A stretch of 64,000 bases of DNA from Areca catechu (taxonomy: Eukaryota > Streptophyta > Magnoliopsida > Arecales > Arecaceae), in contig CM038049.1 in the NCBI GenBank assembly GCA_021397845.1, positions 108,468,877 through 108,532,876 of the forward strand, read 5' to 3'. Shown here piece after piece: positions 44,102-56,340 of the stretch. The notes beneath the pieces were generated by a model, which searched no databases, had not been told where the DNA came from, and saw nothing but the letters and a program-made list of their open reading frames with translations. A program made the position numbers and the translations under genes. Each line of letters begins with the position of its first letter. Position 1 is the first letter of the stretch.

Positions 44102-45170
44102 TTAATCTACATTAACAAAGAACATAACATAAGCAAACAACCAATGTTGACAAAACATAATTAAATTAGGACTTTAACTTAATTATGTCTTCCAATATTT
44201 TATCAAGCATCATAACCCTCTATATGATGATCGAGAAACCCTAATTGGTTTTCTTAGTCGGGTTGAGACCCTAATTCCTTATAAAGACCTTGTGTGTTCA
44301 CAACAAATCTTATATAAGTTCAAATGTAGGAAAACTCTTTCCAATTGTAACTCATACAATTCTCAACATATCCTGGCCTCTAAAATATTAATAGCCTTGT
44401 GTGTGCACAACAAACTATAATATTTTAGTTAAGTAAGACCCTTCATTCCTTTATAGTCATGATTGTAATAATAATATTCTTGTATGTACACAACAAAGTA
44501 TTATATTAAATCATGCCATAAGCATCAAATGCACCAGGCCAAAATTGTGTTAGTCACCATAATAGGCCTTGTGTGTACACAACAAACCTAATACGGATCA
44601 TAACATAATAATGACCTAGCATGAAGGAAGGCCTAATGTAGTGAATATTACACTAAGCATATCAATCAAGAATTAAGTTAATCTTATCGGCCAGGTAAGT
44701 GGGAGAGTAGTGGGAGTCCCCCCGTTGCTTTCCTAGACACCAAAAAAAATTGGCCAGGTCAGTCAACGGAACCAATTAAAAACCACGTCCTCTTTATCGA
44801 TCATGAACCACTTTTCCTAGGCACTGAATGATCAACTAATCATCTTGATTATTTTGCTCTTGGTATATGGCACTACAGCTTAATATAATTTTAATAGAGG
44901 GCAATTCAAACAGAAGCACATTCTAATATTACCATTCAATCAACCATGCATCATATATCATTTTATAATATACCAAGTGTGTCATCATACTAGGACAACC
45001 ATCTACCACATAATGGATGCACCATTATGCCAGGGCAACCTTATTTCAGTATGATGATTAGAAAGCTAAACATATCTCTATATCGGTTAAGGTTTAAGTA
45101 AAAACCCTAACCAGTGACATACATATATGCATAAACATATCAATCATATGTAACTTTAAACTTTTGTAGA
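44102..45170 (-). other. B untranslated leader with a module shared with gypsy elements
   Basis: About 1.07 kb without a coding frame. A phrase TTGTGTGTACACAACAAA recurs several times with variants (near 44287, 44396, 44483, 44567). At 44689-44790 the minus strand holds GTGGTTTTTAATTGG, then AAAGCAACGGGGGGACTCCC, then ACTTACCTGGCCGATAAG. This lines up with the leaders of gypsy elements A (57864-57980) and E (3987-4100). Confidence 0.75.
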
Positions 45171-45597
45171 GTCCTACAAAATTGGACAACTTCAAATTTT
45201 GTAGAGTCCTACAAAAATGGGCAACCTCAAGAGTCCTACAAAATTAGGCAACTTCAATTTTGTAGAGTCCTACCAAAATGGGTAACCTCAAGAGTCCTAC
45301 AAACTTGGGCAACTTCAATTTTGTAGTCCTACCAAAATGGGCAACCTCAAGAGTCCTACAAAATTGGGCAACTTCAATTTTGTAGAGTTCTACCAAAATG
45401 GGCAACCTCAAGAGTTCTACAAAATTGGGCAACTTCAATTTTGTAGAGCCCTACCAAAATGGGCAACCTCAAGAGTTCTACAAAATTAGGCAACTTCAAT
45501 TTTGTAGAGTCCTACAAAAATGGGCAACCTCAAGAGTTCTACAAAATTGGGCAACTTCAATTTTGTAGAGTCCTACCAAAATGGGCAACCTCAGATT
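45171..45597 (-). repeat. Seven-unit hairpin minisatellite in the B leader
   Basis: The period is about 61 bases. Each unit contains CTACAAAATTG, eight bases, then CAATTTTGTAG, a perfect 11-base inverted repeat in most units, separated by CCAAAATGGGCAACCTCAA. It ends 26 bases from the primer-binding site. The repeated peptide frame at 45244-45438 follows from the repeat and is not a gene. Confidence 0.9.
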
Positions 45598-45623
45598 TTA
45601 TATGATTTAGCCCTAATAAGGTG

Positions 45624-45635
45624 GCTCTGATACCA
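45624..45635 (-). other. Primer-binding site of B
   Basis: TGGTATCAGAGC on the minus strand, two bases from the 5' LTR. Initiator tRNA-Met type. Confidence 0.92.
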
Positions 45636-45637
45636 CT

Positions 45638-48077
45638 TGTTGGGTTTGGTGACCAGGGCGGAAGCGTGGATTTCAAAAATTTATTATAAAACCAATACGA
45701 AATCCTTAACTCAAGACCTCCTTACTAGGAATTAAAATACATAAACATGCATAAATGATATAAACTAGAGTTTAGGCACCAACCTGAACCGCTAGTGTCC
45801 AATCCGATGAAGAAAACCCTGATTCAGCCTTCTTCTCCACCAGGCGCCCAAACATTCGCCCTCCAATGGTGATCCACACGAGGTTTGACCAAGACACCAG
45901 CACCTTCAAAGAACTTGGATCCACCAGCTAGACTTTCAAACTTAAGCCTAATAGGATTTGGGCAAATTCCAATCCAATTGGACTAACTCTTCTTTAAATC
46001 AGCCTTTCTACTCCTTCCCTTCTTCTTCCTCTTCTTCTCTTCTTTACTTTTCCCTAATTCCTCTCCTGATTTGAAAACTCCTAGGCCTTCCAAAGACCTT
46101 GTCCTAAAAGGGCTAGAGTGTTTAGGACAAGAGGATAGGATGTAATAAAATTAAGAAAGAAAGAAGTCTTCGGGATCAAATCTTATTAATACCCCGAGAG
46201 GCTATGCTATTTATAGCGCACCAAGGGGCTTTTGAGATATCCATTCATGCCGAAAAGATACGTTACTTGGTTTAAAACATGCGACTCTTTGATTTGAAAT
46301 AAATCTAAGAAGAGTAAAACAGAAGGACACTTGAATGAAACATTACAATGTTTTAATCAAGTGTCGCTTCCTTTCATTCTTCCAAGCATCAAAATTAAAT
46401 GGCCGGCCTCTCTGGTATTTAAAATTGAAATGCCAAATCAAATGGAATGCCATCCAGAAGAGTCACATGCCATCTGGACTCAAAAGTGTGTAGAATAAAC
46501 TTAAGTATCACGTTGCTTCATTTTTAGCACCAAGAGTCCCAAGGGGCGTGGACTCTTCTTCTTTTCACATGAAGATGTATGCCAATGAGCGTGGAAGACT
46601 CCAAGAGGCATGGAAGTGTTTTTGACTTGGTCCTCTGCTTATTGCAGAAGGACTCTTCATCCAAAGAAGGTGCCCCTTCTCATTTCTCACGATTTATTAT
46701 CATAGGAAACCTTTTGCACCAAAAAACTCTTCACGCTTTGACCATTCCACATGCCACATAGACCTCGTGTCCAAGGAAGGCTATCTGGCACTCAAAACTA
46801 GATAAATATTGACCCAACACTTGAGCCAAATTTAATTTGACTTTAATTAATCCAAATTAGCCCAAATCGAAACTTGATTCGAAACCGATTCGAATCTAGG
46901 GCTAGGGTTTGCAACATGTGCTAGTATGTTCACCTGCAAACATGGTTTAATCCAATTAAACCCTTGATTAGAACCCTTTGTGTGTGACCCATTGGATTTC
47001 ACATCTAGCCAGTAGTGAGTCCGGGTGAAACTTGACCTGATTCGATTGGATCGCATCCAAACTGATTTAGGCCCAACCAGGTCAATTAGAATCCATTTCT
47101 AATTAACTGATTGAATTACCATAATTCAATCAAATCCCCACAAGACAAGATTGACGTCTAGCAACGTATCATGCCTACAAGGAAGATGTGGAATTTTGGT
47201 GGCATTACCAAAATACCCTTCAGTGGTGAGTTATCGGGCAATTCAGTCCTTCGATCAGCTTGCACCGTGAATATTACTATGGATATGGATACTTGTCAAA
47301 TCTAATTTCATATTCATTCCTAGCTCAATCTGATAATGATGATTCATTAATGAACCATTAGAAACTATTTCTAATGTTCATACTTTGATCAAAGATTTCT
47401 CGAATCTTCATTTGATCGAAATCAGCTGGATGCGATTCCCTCTTACTAGGGTTGATCGATTCCTTTTTGACCTACTCACAACCTCCATATGCAATCCACC
47501 ATACCCAATATCACCCCATGCATGACTCAGTGTCATGATTGAGTGTGAACCAAAGTATGGATTTATGCATATAAGGTACCATGGCAGTCTCAGGTCAAAG
47601 GACCACATGCACTACTCCCACTATGAGAACTATCTATTGACAAACAGATAAGGTTCCATTAGATGTTCTCAAGCTGGATCCATTCAGTGAACTCATTCTC
47701 TAATGAGCACCCTCATCCTAGTATTAGTATCAAACACAAGTGACTGTGAGATCAGTCACCCTCTTCACCAAGTATACATAGGATGTGCTGGTCTTGCCGG
47801 AAACATTGATCCCCTACTCAACGTCCCATCGACCAGAAATATTTTAGATTAGGGTTTTAAGGCTTTAGGTCACACTGGTATGATCCCATCATAACCCTAG
47901 AACCATAGCCCTAATCTATGGGGTTCATCATATAATAATAAAATAATTAAGACACAGCGTATGATGAAAATAAAATGCCTTTATTAATTGATAATGTCAA
48001 TACATTGGTTTGGGATACAAAAGAAAATTCCATCGAAATACAACATTTCGATTGGCCTATAAGACATAATCCTTTCA
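45638..48077 (-). repeat. B 5' LTR (2440 bp)
   Basis: It matches 26795-29228 and ends in CCTTTCA before AGTAC. The TATA box is at 46215-46208 on the minus strand. Confidence 0.93.
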
Positions 48078-51000
48078 AGTACCAACAAATTCAAGCATCA
48101 CATTAGAGTTTTGCACATGATCTCTTATGAAGTGATGTCTTATTTCAATGTGTTTACTTCTTGAATATTGTACAGGATTCTTTGTTAAATTGATTGCACT
48201 AGTATTATCACATCTTATGGGTGTCTTAGTTAGTTTAATGGCAAAATCTTCGAGTTGTTGTTTGATCCATAGAATTTGAGTACAACAGCTTCCAGCTGCT
48301 ATATATTAGACCTCCATCATAGATAAAGCAACTGAATTCTATTTCTTGCTACTCCATGAAATCAAATTGACTCCAAGAAATTGACAAGTTCCACTAGTAC
48401 TTTTTCAATCAAGTTTACATCCAGCAAAATTAGCATCAGAATAAGCAATCAATTCAAATGATAAATATCTAGAGTACCAAAGACCAATATCAATAGAGCC
48501 AGATAGATATTTATGTATACGTTTAACAGCCAAAAGATGAGATTCTTTAGGATTAGACTGATATCTTGCACACATACAAACACTGAACATAATATCTGGC
48601 CTACTAGTAGTTAAATATAACAATGAACCAACCATGCCACGATATAATTTTTGGTCTACTGTTTTACCTGATTCATCTTTGTCAAGTCTATAAGAGGAGG
48701 TCATAGGCGTACCTAATGGCTTGGTGCTCTCTATCCCAAACTTCTTTAATATTTTTTTTGTATACTTGGTTTGGTTGATGAAGATCCCCTCTTTTGTTTA
48801 CTTTATCTGGAGTCCAAGAAAGAAATTGAGTTCTCCCATCATGCTCATCTTGAACTCACCCTGCATCAACTTTGCAAACTCTCAACAAAGACACTCATTA
48901 GTAGCACCGAATATAATATCATCCACATAAACTTATACTACTAGAAGATTATCATTCTTCTTTTTCAAAAATAAAGTAGTATCTACATTACCTCTAGTAA
49001 AATCATTTTAAAGCAAAAATAAACTCAATCGATCATACCAACCTCTTGGAGCTTGTTTCAAACCATACAAAGCTTTATGGAGTTTAAAAAAATGGTTTGG
49101 AAATTCATGATTTTCAAAATCGGGGGGTTGTTCAACATAAACTTCTTCTTCGATAAAATTATTTAAAAAGGCACTTTTGACATCCATTTGAAATAATTTA
49201 AAATCCATAAAACATGTAAATGCCAATAATAGCCTAATTGCCTCAAGTCTAGTCATGGGAGCAAAGGTTTCATCAAAATCAATCCCTTCCTCCTGATTGT
49301 ATCCTTTGGCAACTAGTCTAGATTTATTTCTAGTGACAATACTATTTTCATCAAGTTTATTTCTAAAAACCCATTTTGTACCAATTATTGAAATATTAGT
49401 AGGTCTATCAATCAAAGTACAAACATTATTTTTTTTGAATTGATTTAGTTCATCTTGTATAATATTAATCCAATTGCAATCATTTTCAACTTCTTCAATA
49501 GATTTAGGTTCTACTTGAGATACAAAAGCTAAATAATAACGTATATTTCTAAGAGATGAACGAGTACTTACACCTTTTGATGGATCACCAATGAAAAGTT
49601 CTTTGGGGTGTCCATGAGCATACCTCCATTCTTTAGTTAGAGAATTAATGGTAGATGTGTTTTCATCTCCTTGTGCTTGATCTCTTTCATTGTTATCTTA
49701 CTCCTTAGTGGGTTCTTCATTGTTGTTCACTTCTTCATTTCTTTGGATACCTGTATCATCATCATGAATATCTTCTTTTCTAGAAGACTTTTGGTTTGTC
49801 TCATCAAACACAACATGGATGGATTCTTCAATAATAAGTGTCCTTCTATTGAAGACCCAGTATGCCCTGCTAGATGTAGAGTAGCCTAAAAAGATACCCT
49901 CATCTGACTTGGCATCAAATTTGCTTAGATTATCCTTACCATTGTTTAAGATGAAACAATGGAATCCAAAAATCCAAAAATATTTGATTGAAGATTTTTT
50001 ACCCTTTCAAAGCTCATAAGGTGTTTTCTTTAAAATAGGTTGGATCAAAACACGATTCAAAACATAACATGCAATGTTTATGGCTTCAACCCAAAAGTAT
50101 CTAGGTAAATCATTTTCGCAAAGCATGGTGCGTGCCATTTCTTCAAGTATTCTATTTTTTCTTATTACCACCTCATTTTGTTGAGGTGTCATAGGTGTAG
50201 AAATGTTGTGATAAATGCCATTTTCACTACAAAACTTTTCAAAGTCATGGTTTTCAAATTCAGTACCATATCACTTCTTAAAGAAACAATTGAAACACCA
50301 TTTTCATTTGAAACTCTTTTATAAAATCTAATGAATGCAGAAAGGGTTTCATCTTTATGTGCTAAAAACATCACCCAAGTAAAACGAGAGAAATCGTCTA
50401 CAATGACTAGACCATACTTCTTACCTCCTAAACTAGATGTTCTAATTGGTCCAAAGAGGTCCATATGAAGTAATTCTAAGGGTCTAGATGTAAAGACTAC
50501 TCCTTTAGGTTTAAAAGATGATTTTGTTTATTTTCAAGTTGACAAGCAGTGCAAATCTTATCTTTTTCAAAACTAAGTTTTGGCAAATCTTTTATCAAAT
50601 CCTTTTTACAAAGTTTTGAAATCAAATGCATGCTAGCATGTCCTAATCTATGATGCTAAAGCCAACTAGTTTCATTGATCTTATCTTCCATTGCCACTAG
50701 GCATTGATCATTTTGAACATGTAGATCATCTAGATCTACCATATAAATGTTGCCATGCCTATGACCAATAAACTTGATGCCATTGTCATTAAGACTATCA
50801 AAAATACACATAAAAGATTCAAAAAGAACTTTAAAATCCTTGTCACAAAACTGACTAATGCTAAGTAAGTTATGCTTTAAACCATCAACATATAAAACAT
50901 TTTCTATAAAAGTAGAAGGGGTGATATGGACTTTACCAATTCCAACAATCTTGCCCTTTCCATTATCACCAAAAGTAACATTATCACCACTTTGATACTC

Positions 51001-51105
51001 AAGTGAGGAGACAATCCACATCTCCAGTCATGTGCCATGAGCAACCACTGTCGAGGTACCACAAGTTTCTTTTATTGATTGCAAGACACACCTACAATAA
51101 AATCA
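48078..51105 (-). pseudogene. D pol: protease to RNase H, heavily broken
   Basis: Minus-strand pieces in order: 51021-50656 (region after protease, VTFGDNGKGKIVGIGKVHIT); 50464-50189 (integrase core, MDLFGPIRTSSLGGKKYG); 50192-50007 (RKNRILEEMARTML); 49900-49620 (integrase tail and acidic linker); 49415-49008 (reverse transcriptase, GTKWVFRNKLDEN and [20 protein letters not shown]); 48980-48720 (YVDD region, interrupted); 48704-48405 (SLLYLTTSRPDIMF, YSDANFAGCKLD); and RNase H to 48083 with one stop. It continues across B at 26794. One base is lost soon after the TGA at 51105-51103, so protease is out of the gag frame here. Confidence 0.85.
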
Positions 51106-52778
51106 AGTGGAGACTTTAGGTACCCAAGTCATCTTGGGACCTTTAAGGTTAGTGGTGATGGATCCTTTGGAATCTAAACTTTTTTACCTTGGCTAATTTT
51201 CCTTTTATCACATAAATAAGATTTATGTCCTACCTTACCACATGAATAATAAGTAACTGAAGAGGAAGCAGGCACAAAGAAATTCTTGAAAAATTTTTGT
51301 TTCTTTTGTGTTTTAAAACCCAAACCAGCTTTGTTGAAAATAGCTCTTTGATTGTTTAAAAGCATATTTAGTTTTTCAGAACTATAAATAAATTTTTCAG
51401 CAAATGGTTTCAATTTTTCATATTCATCTTTATATTTCTTGTTTTCTTCCAAAATCTCTTTATTTTGTTTTAAAAAGTTTTCATTTGATGCAGAAGATTT
51501 TTTCTTTTTCAAGGAGAATAATTTTATCATTTAGCTTTTTGTTTTGAAAAAGCAAACAATCATTTTCAGTTGAAAACTTATCATTTGCTTTAACTAAATC
51601 TAAATTTTGCCTTTTTAGTTCTTTATGCTTTGATTTAAGTTTTTGAAATTTGATAACTAGTTCATCAAAAACTTTATGCAACTCATCAAATGTAAAATGT
51701 TCTTCAAGTTCAGATGTTACCTCATCATTATTGGCCATTAGACAAAAATTTGTAACTTTTTGTTGCTCTTCTTCGGAGCTTGAATCCTCACTGTCACTCC
51801 AGGTTGCCATCATGGCTTTCTTTCTCAATCTTCTTCTACTTCTCTTGAGTAGGGGGCAGTCCATCTTGAAGTGGCCCGGTTTCTTACATTCAAAATATGT
51901 GGGCTACTCCTTTTCTTTCTCTTTGTCCTCTTTGCTAGGCTCTCCTTTTTGAGGTTTCTTCTTGAAGTTATACTTTTTCTTTCTCATGAAACTCCTAAAC
52001 TTTCTAGCCATGAGAGCCGTCTCATCTTCTTCATTTTCTTCTTCAGACTCATCACTTGACTTTTCTATGGTTGTGGATATAAAAGCAATAACTTTCTTCT
52101 TCTTATCAATGTCCACATTCTTTTGTTTCAAGGAGAGCTCATAGGTCATCAATGAGCCCAACAATTGCTCGAGAGGAAGAGTATTGACGTCCTTGGCTTC
52201 TTCTATAGTAGTAACCTTTGCATCCCAAGAAACAGGAAGAGATCTGAGGAGTTTATTGACAAGTTCACCATTAGATATAATCTTCCCTAGACTTCTCATG
52301 CCATCACAATATTGGTGAACCTAGTATACATTTCACTTATAGATTTAGTAGGTTCCGTTTTGAACATTTCATATGTGTGAATGAGCATGTTAATTTTAGT
52401 TATTTTCACTTGGTGTGTACCCTCATGGGTAACCTCTAGTGTGTTCCATATTTTCTTTTTGGAGAGATAATTTGAGATTCTATTGAATTCACTCAAATTC
52501 AAAGAGCAAAATAATAGATTCATAGCCTTCGCATTAAGCTCTATTTGCTTAATATCATTCTCATCCCAATCATCTTCTATTTTGGGAGTGGAAATGCCAT
52601 TAATCAAAATAGTAGGCTGATGAGGACCTTTAACAATAGTCCTCCAAAGATTATAATTAATGGCTTGAATGAAAATGTGCATGCGAGTCTTCAAATAAGT
52701 GTAATTTGTACCATTAAACAGTGGGGGACGATTTGATACTTGACTTTCTACAATACCCATTCCTATTGGGGCTGCCAT
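51106..52778 (-). pseudogene. D gag, frameshifted
   Basis: It starts MAAPIGMGIVESQ at 52778, 44 bases after the PBS. Pieces 52778-52296, 52299-51904, 51864-51481 and 51530-51174 give the gag core, an acidic stretch (ESEEENEEDETALMARKF), a zinc knuckle region (KKPGHFKMDCPLL), the coiled coil and a second knuckle (YYSCGKVGHKSYLC) with the first Cys lost. It reads through the position where C has its TAG. The frame of the last piece reaches PKVST and TGA, as in C. Confidence 0.85.
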
Positions 52779-52821
52779 GATCTTTTACTCAAGATCATTG
52801 GACCTACAAGAGAGTACCGGT

Positions 52822-52833
52822 GCTCTGATACCA
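52822..52833 (-). other. Primer-binding site of D
   Basis: TGGTATCAGAGC on the minus strand, two bases from the LTR at 52836. Confidence 0.9.
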
Positions 52834-52835
52834 CT

Positions 52836-54258
52836 TGTTGCCCAGTAATGGAGCCCAAGAGGGGGGGTGATTGGGTCTTTAAAAAATTAAAGAAATTATG
52901 TGCCGGACTTTGATGTGTTTGTGAGCAAAGTGAAAAACACAATGATATGCAGTGGAAATAGAAGATTAAATCTAAGAATAAGAAATAAGAGGAGCAATCA
53001 CACACAAACACAAGTTTTATAGTGGTTCGGTGCAAACCAAGCACCTACATCCACTCCCCAAGCCACCCTTGAGAATTCCACTATAATCTTTCCAAGATTA
53101 TAACCGACTTGTTTTACAAGGCTCAAAAGTCAAAACCTAAGTTGGTTTTGTCACTTAGGCTCACCAACAACCTTTATAACTTGTTTTGTCTTCAGGCTCA
53201 CAAGTCAAATCCTAGTTGGTTTTGTACAATCGGCTCACCAACAACCACAACAACCTACTTTTAAGAAATCCTTGAAAGATAGGTCAAACAAATAAATTTA
53301 GAGATATAATAAATAAAACATAGCAAACTCTCTTCAAAGAGTAGAATATGAAGCTTTGAGGCTCTAGTAGATGCTTGTCTAGTCTTCTCTTTAGAATCTT
53401 CTTCAAGCTTTGTTTTTAGAAGGATGAAATCATAGGCTTGTAAGCTTTTTCAGGAAATCTCTCCTTTTATGACTTTTGAAGTGAAGTTCTTGAGGGAATA
53501 TTGACTTTTGAATGTTCAATGGAGTTCAATACTTCATGAAGAAGTTTGGTGAAGCTTAAATACTTCAAAAACTTTTAAAAAATGGTTTGAGACCATTGGA
53601 GGATCAAAACTATCCATTGGGAGCTTAAAAAGATAAATCTGCAACTCAGAAAAATAGATCCATTAGAGCTATCAGAACCCGTGAGTCGACACTTGGTCTC
53701 AGTGCCGACACTTGGTCCTCAGGTATCGACACTTGATCTGCTAGTGTCGACACTTAAGGTCAGGTGTCGACACTTAAAGCTTAGGTGTAGACACTTGATA
53801 CAAAAATCCTCTAAATGGCATGTTCTGGATTTTCAAAAAGTCTCAGGTCTTGAGTCGATACTTGGATTCCAGATGTCGACACTTAGAACTCAGGTGTCGA
53901 CACTTGGTGTGCCAGTTAGAGATTTTTGCGTGCCATTCACTGAAGTGTCGACACTTGGCAATGCTTGAGTCAACACTTGAATCTAAAATTGCCAAAAATG
54001 AGTGCCAAATGTCCCAAAAATATAAGGATATATAATCAAGATTTAGATGCACTTATGAAAATAATAATTGAACAATTTTTAGCCCTTTTTCATGATGAAA
54101 AGACTTCTTAAAACATGAATTTTTTCCAGCTTCAAGATACTTTCCTTTTGAGAATTTGAGGTGCCTGTATTTTGAAACTCGTAACTACATTTGAAACATT
54201 AGTACAAAATATGTACTCAACATTTTGTTAATCAGAAAAATCAAGGGCAAACACAACA
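52836..54258 (-). repeat. D 5' LTR (about 1423 bp)
   Basis: On the plus strand it runs from TGTTGCCCAGTAATGGAGCC to GGGCAAACACAACA. It matches 22187-23616 with many differences and carries the palindrome cluster at 53683-53979, with more decayed motifs (for example GTGCCGACACTTGG) than in C. Confidence 0.9.
53683..53979. repeat. Palindrome cluster in the D 5' LTR
   Basis: About ten motifs in the same positions as in 23037-23338. Decay is mainly at the central CG. Confidence 0.82.
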
Positions 54259-55280
54259 TGTTGGCAACCTGGAAGAGAGAGTGTCGCTGGAAGCCAAGGG
54301 CTTGGAGGGGTTGTTGGCCTAGGGTTGATGGACTATGGGTGGCGGCCAGGGGAAGGAGGAAGAGAGGAGGGGTGGCCTTGGGCTTGGGAGATAACAGGGT
54401 GCCTTAGGGTTTAGATAGGATGGAGGGTGGCTAGGGTTTGGTTAGAGTGGGAGAGATGCTGGCCGGCTAGGGCTAGCAAACAAGAAAAAGCACAATGGGC
54501 CTCACACCCACTCCTTACGGAGGCAATAATAAAATAAAAAAAAACTCAAGTTTATTTCATCAAAAGTTATTGCATACAAGAGAGTAGGGGGTGGGTATTT
54601 ATAGATTCTTCTAAGTCCCTGGACTCCCTGATAAACTGGGATTACAAGACTTGAAGGCCAAGAAAACTCAACCTTAATGAACTTAGACTGCAGACTTCTC
54701 TTAGACTGGGGTGCCGGCTTGGTGGTTTTGGACTGGGGGCACCAATTATGAAGGCCTGGGGCACCAAGGGACTGGAGTGAGGGTGCCAACCTTGGATGGG
54801 CCTGGGGTGCTGATGGGCTCAAGGGGTGCCAGTTGATTGGGGAATATGGAGGGGTGCTGGACTGGGGAGGGCGCCTATTGAAGGGAGGCCACTTAATGGG
54901 CTTGGCAACATGAAAGGGCACAGGCAATGATTCCTGGGAGCTTGAGGGCTTGAGTAGGGGCTTGGGTGCATGAAATCCAGTTATGATTAGGGAGGGCTGA
55001 TGAATCTCCTGGTCTGGTGACTCTTCTCTTGGTTCTTGACTTGAATAAAATTTTTAGGACTTAAACTGGGCCTAATTGATAGGACTCAAAATAGACCTGA
55101 ACTAAAATAAAAGGACTTCAATTAACTTAGTGAACCCAATTGGCTCACTTTATTACAGGACTTAATGGACTCAAATGACCTAGGACTCAATAAAAAGGAT
55201 AACTATCTTCCCAACACATCAATTAGAGATGATCCAAAGTGGTGTCTTGAATTCTTGGTCTGATCCTGGTGTCGTCACCA
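54259..55280 (-). repeat. A 3' LTR, proximal part (right of the D insertion)
   Basis: On the minus strand it starts TGGTGACGACACCAGG at 55280, right after the A chromodomain and a purine tract. The left part (54259-54500) matches 63660-63920 of the 5' LTR. A TATA box lies at 54603-54596. Together with 21595-22186 it makes an LTR of about 1614 bp. Confidence 0.85.
54596..54603 (-). promoter_or_regulatory. TATA box of the A 3' LTR
   Basis: TATAAATA on the minus strand followed by CCCACCCC. The window ends at the corresponding place in the 5' LTR. Confidence 0.55.
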
Positions 55281-56340
55281 ATTCTCCTGGGATGGGAGGA
55301 ACTCGACCCTGTCGAGTAAAGGTCGGTCTGACTCTGGTACTGCTTCAATAAGTCTGGGTTGAGGCATTGCAGATCCTTTCGAGTGATCCATGAATCCTTA
55401 AAATCTGGTCGACCTTGCCAACGAACCAAAAATATTGAAAGCCATTGTTCTGGGTACTAATGACTTGTTGTCCAGGATTCGCTCAATCTTCTCCTTACTC
55501 CTGCCAATTTGTTGGTGGACACTCTTGGATAGGCTCACTCTCAAGAAAAGGATCAGGTCTAAAGGCTCACTTGGTATCATTGCTAGCTCCCTATACTCAA
55601 CTAAGTATGAGAGATTGAAGGTTGAGCTTAATGCCTAATTCGGGTAGTAACTTAGGGATTAGGTTTAACTTTCCTTATCACTTTGATGGATCCAGCTTTA
55701 TGGGCATGTAACTTCTCAGGTCTAAGCCTAATTATTACATAATCTTCCTAGTAAACTTTTAACTCCTTTCAGGAATTAACCATATTTTTTTTTATGGGTG
55801 TCATGCTCACATTAATCTTATGGTAAATTCTTTATGCAGATCTCTAACATGTAGTGCAAAATGACTTAGACCAACACCTAATGACATGCAGGCAAATGAC
55901 TCATGCTAACACTTATTGATATGCAGAGAAATGACTAAACCTCTAACTACAATTGTGCATGTGACCCTCGGTTGGTGGGTGACATGCAGATGAAAACTTG
56001 GCATAAACTCGTAAGAGGTGCCATAGGATCTTCTAGACGTAAGATGCAAACATAACATGCTCAACGAATATATGCAACATGCTAACCCCTACAAAATGAA
56101 CTTAATGATCCTAGAAACATGGAAAGCTTCAGGAAAGGGTAGAAAGTAAGAAGTGGATTCCAGGTTAGCTTGGAAATAAGATGAGGTTTTAGAGAACAGT
56201 CCTAGGCTAAAGGGGTCTACCTTTAGGTTTGGACATTGAGTTATATCTACGGGCACTAAAAGGTCTAAGGGATGGAAGGATGGGTCATCAATTTCATGGA
56301 AAAGATCCTTAACTGGGATTGGGGAAGGGGACTCTTCCTG
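55281..56340 (-). pseudogene. A integrase stub, integrase C-terminus and chromodomain
   Basis: On the minus strand SYFLPFPEAFHVS lies near 56150, and a decayed SYV*KILWHLLRVYAKFS stub follows near 56030. Then come the integrase tail (LAMIPSEPLDLILF) and a chromodomain (KIERILDNK, then WQGRPDFKDSWITRKDLQ) ending NPDLLKQYQ before the LTR. Stops and frameshifts are common. The junction of linker and integrase stub is the same as in N1 and F. Confidence 0.8.

Larger units (their letters stand above)
26795..48077 (-). mobile_element. B: Ty1/copia element with 2.4-kb LTRs, minus strand, hosting C
   Basis: The LTRs at 45638-48077 (5') and 26795-29228 (3'), AGTAC duplications, a PBS and a complete domain order (gag, protease, integrase, reverse transcriptase, RNase H) define a full copia element. 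C is inserted in its reverse transcriptase. Without C it is about 10.3 kb. It is inserted in D's RNase H. Its coding region has few stops and could have been functional shortly before insertion. The solo LTR S2 (59055-63279) is the same LTR family. Confidence 0.93.
22187..54258 (-). mobile_element. D: SIRE-like Ty1/copia element, minus strand, hosting B and C
   Basis: The LTRs at 52836-54258 (5') and 22187-23616 (3') flank a copia internal region. That region is interrupted by B at 26795-48077, whose AGTAC duplication rejoins D's RNase H. Without B, D is about 10.8 kb. Order on the minus strand: PBS, gag, protease/integrase, reverse transcriptase, RNase H, palindrome-bearing spacer, env-position ORF, polypurine tract, LTR. 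It is related to C throughout but carries many more stops and frameshifts. D lies within the 3' LTR of A. A clean 5-base duplication is not visible (GCTAC on the left, TGTTG on the right). Confidence 0.9.

Noticed and set aside
45244..45438. Repeat peptide frame in the B leader
   Set aside because: Created by the 61-base hairpin repeat; lies between PBS and gag.
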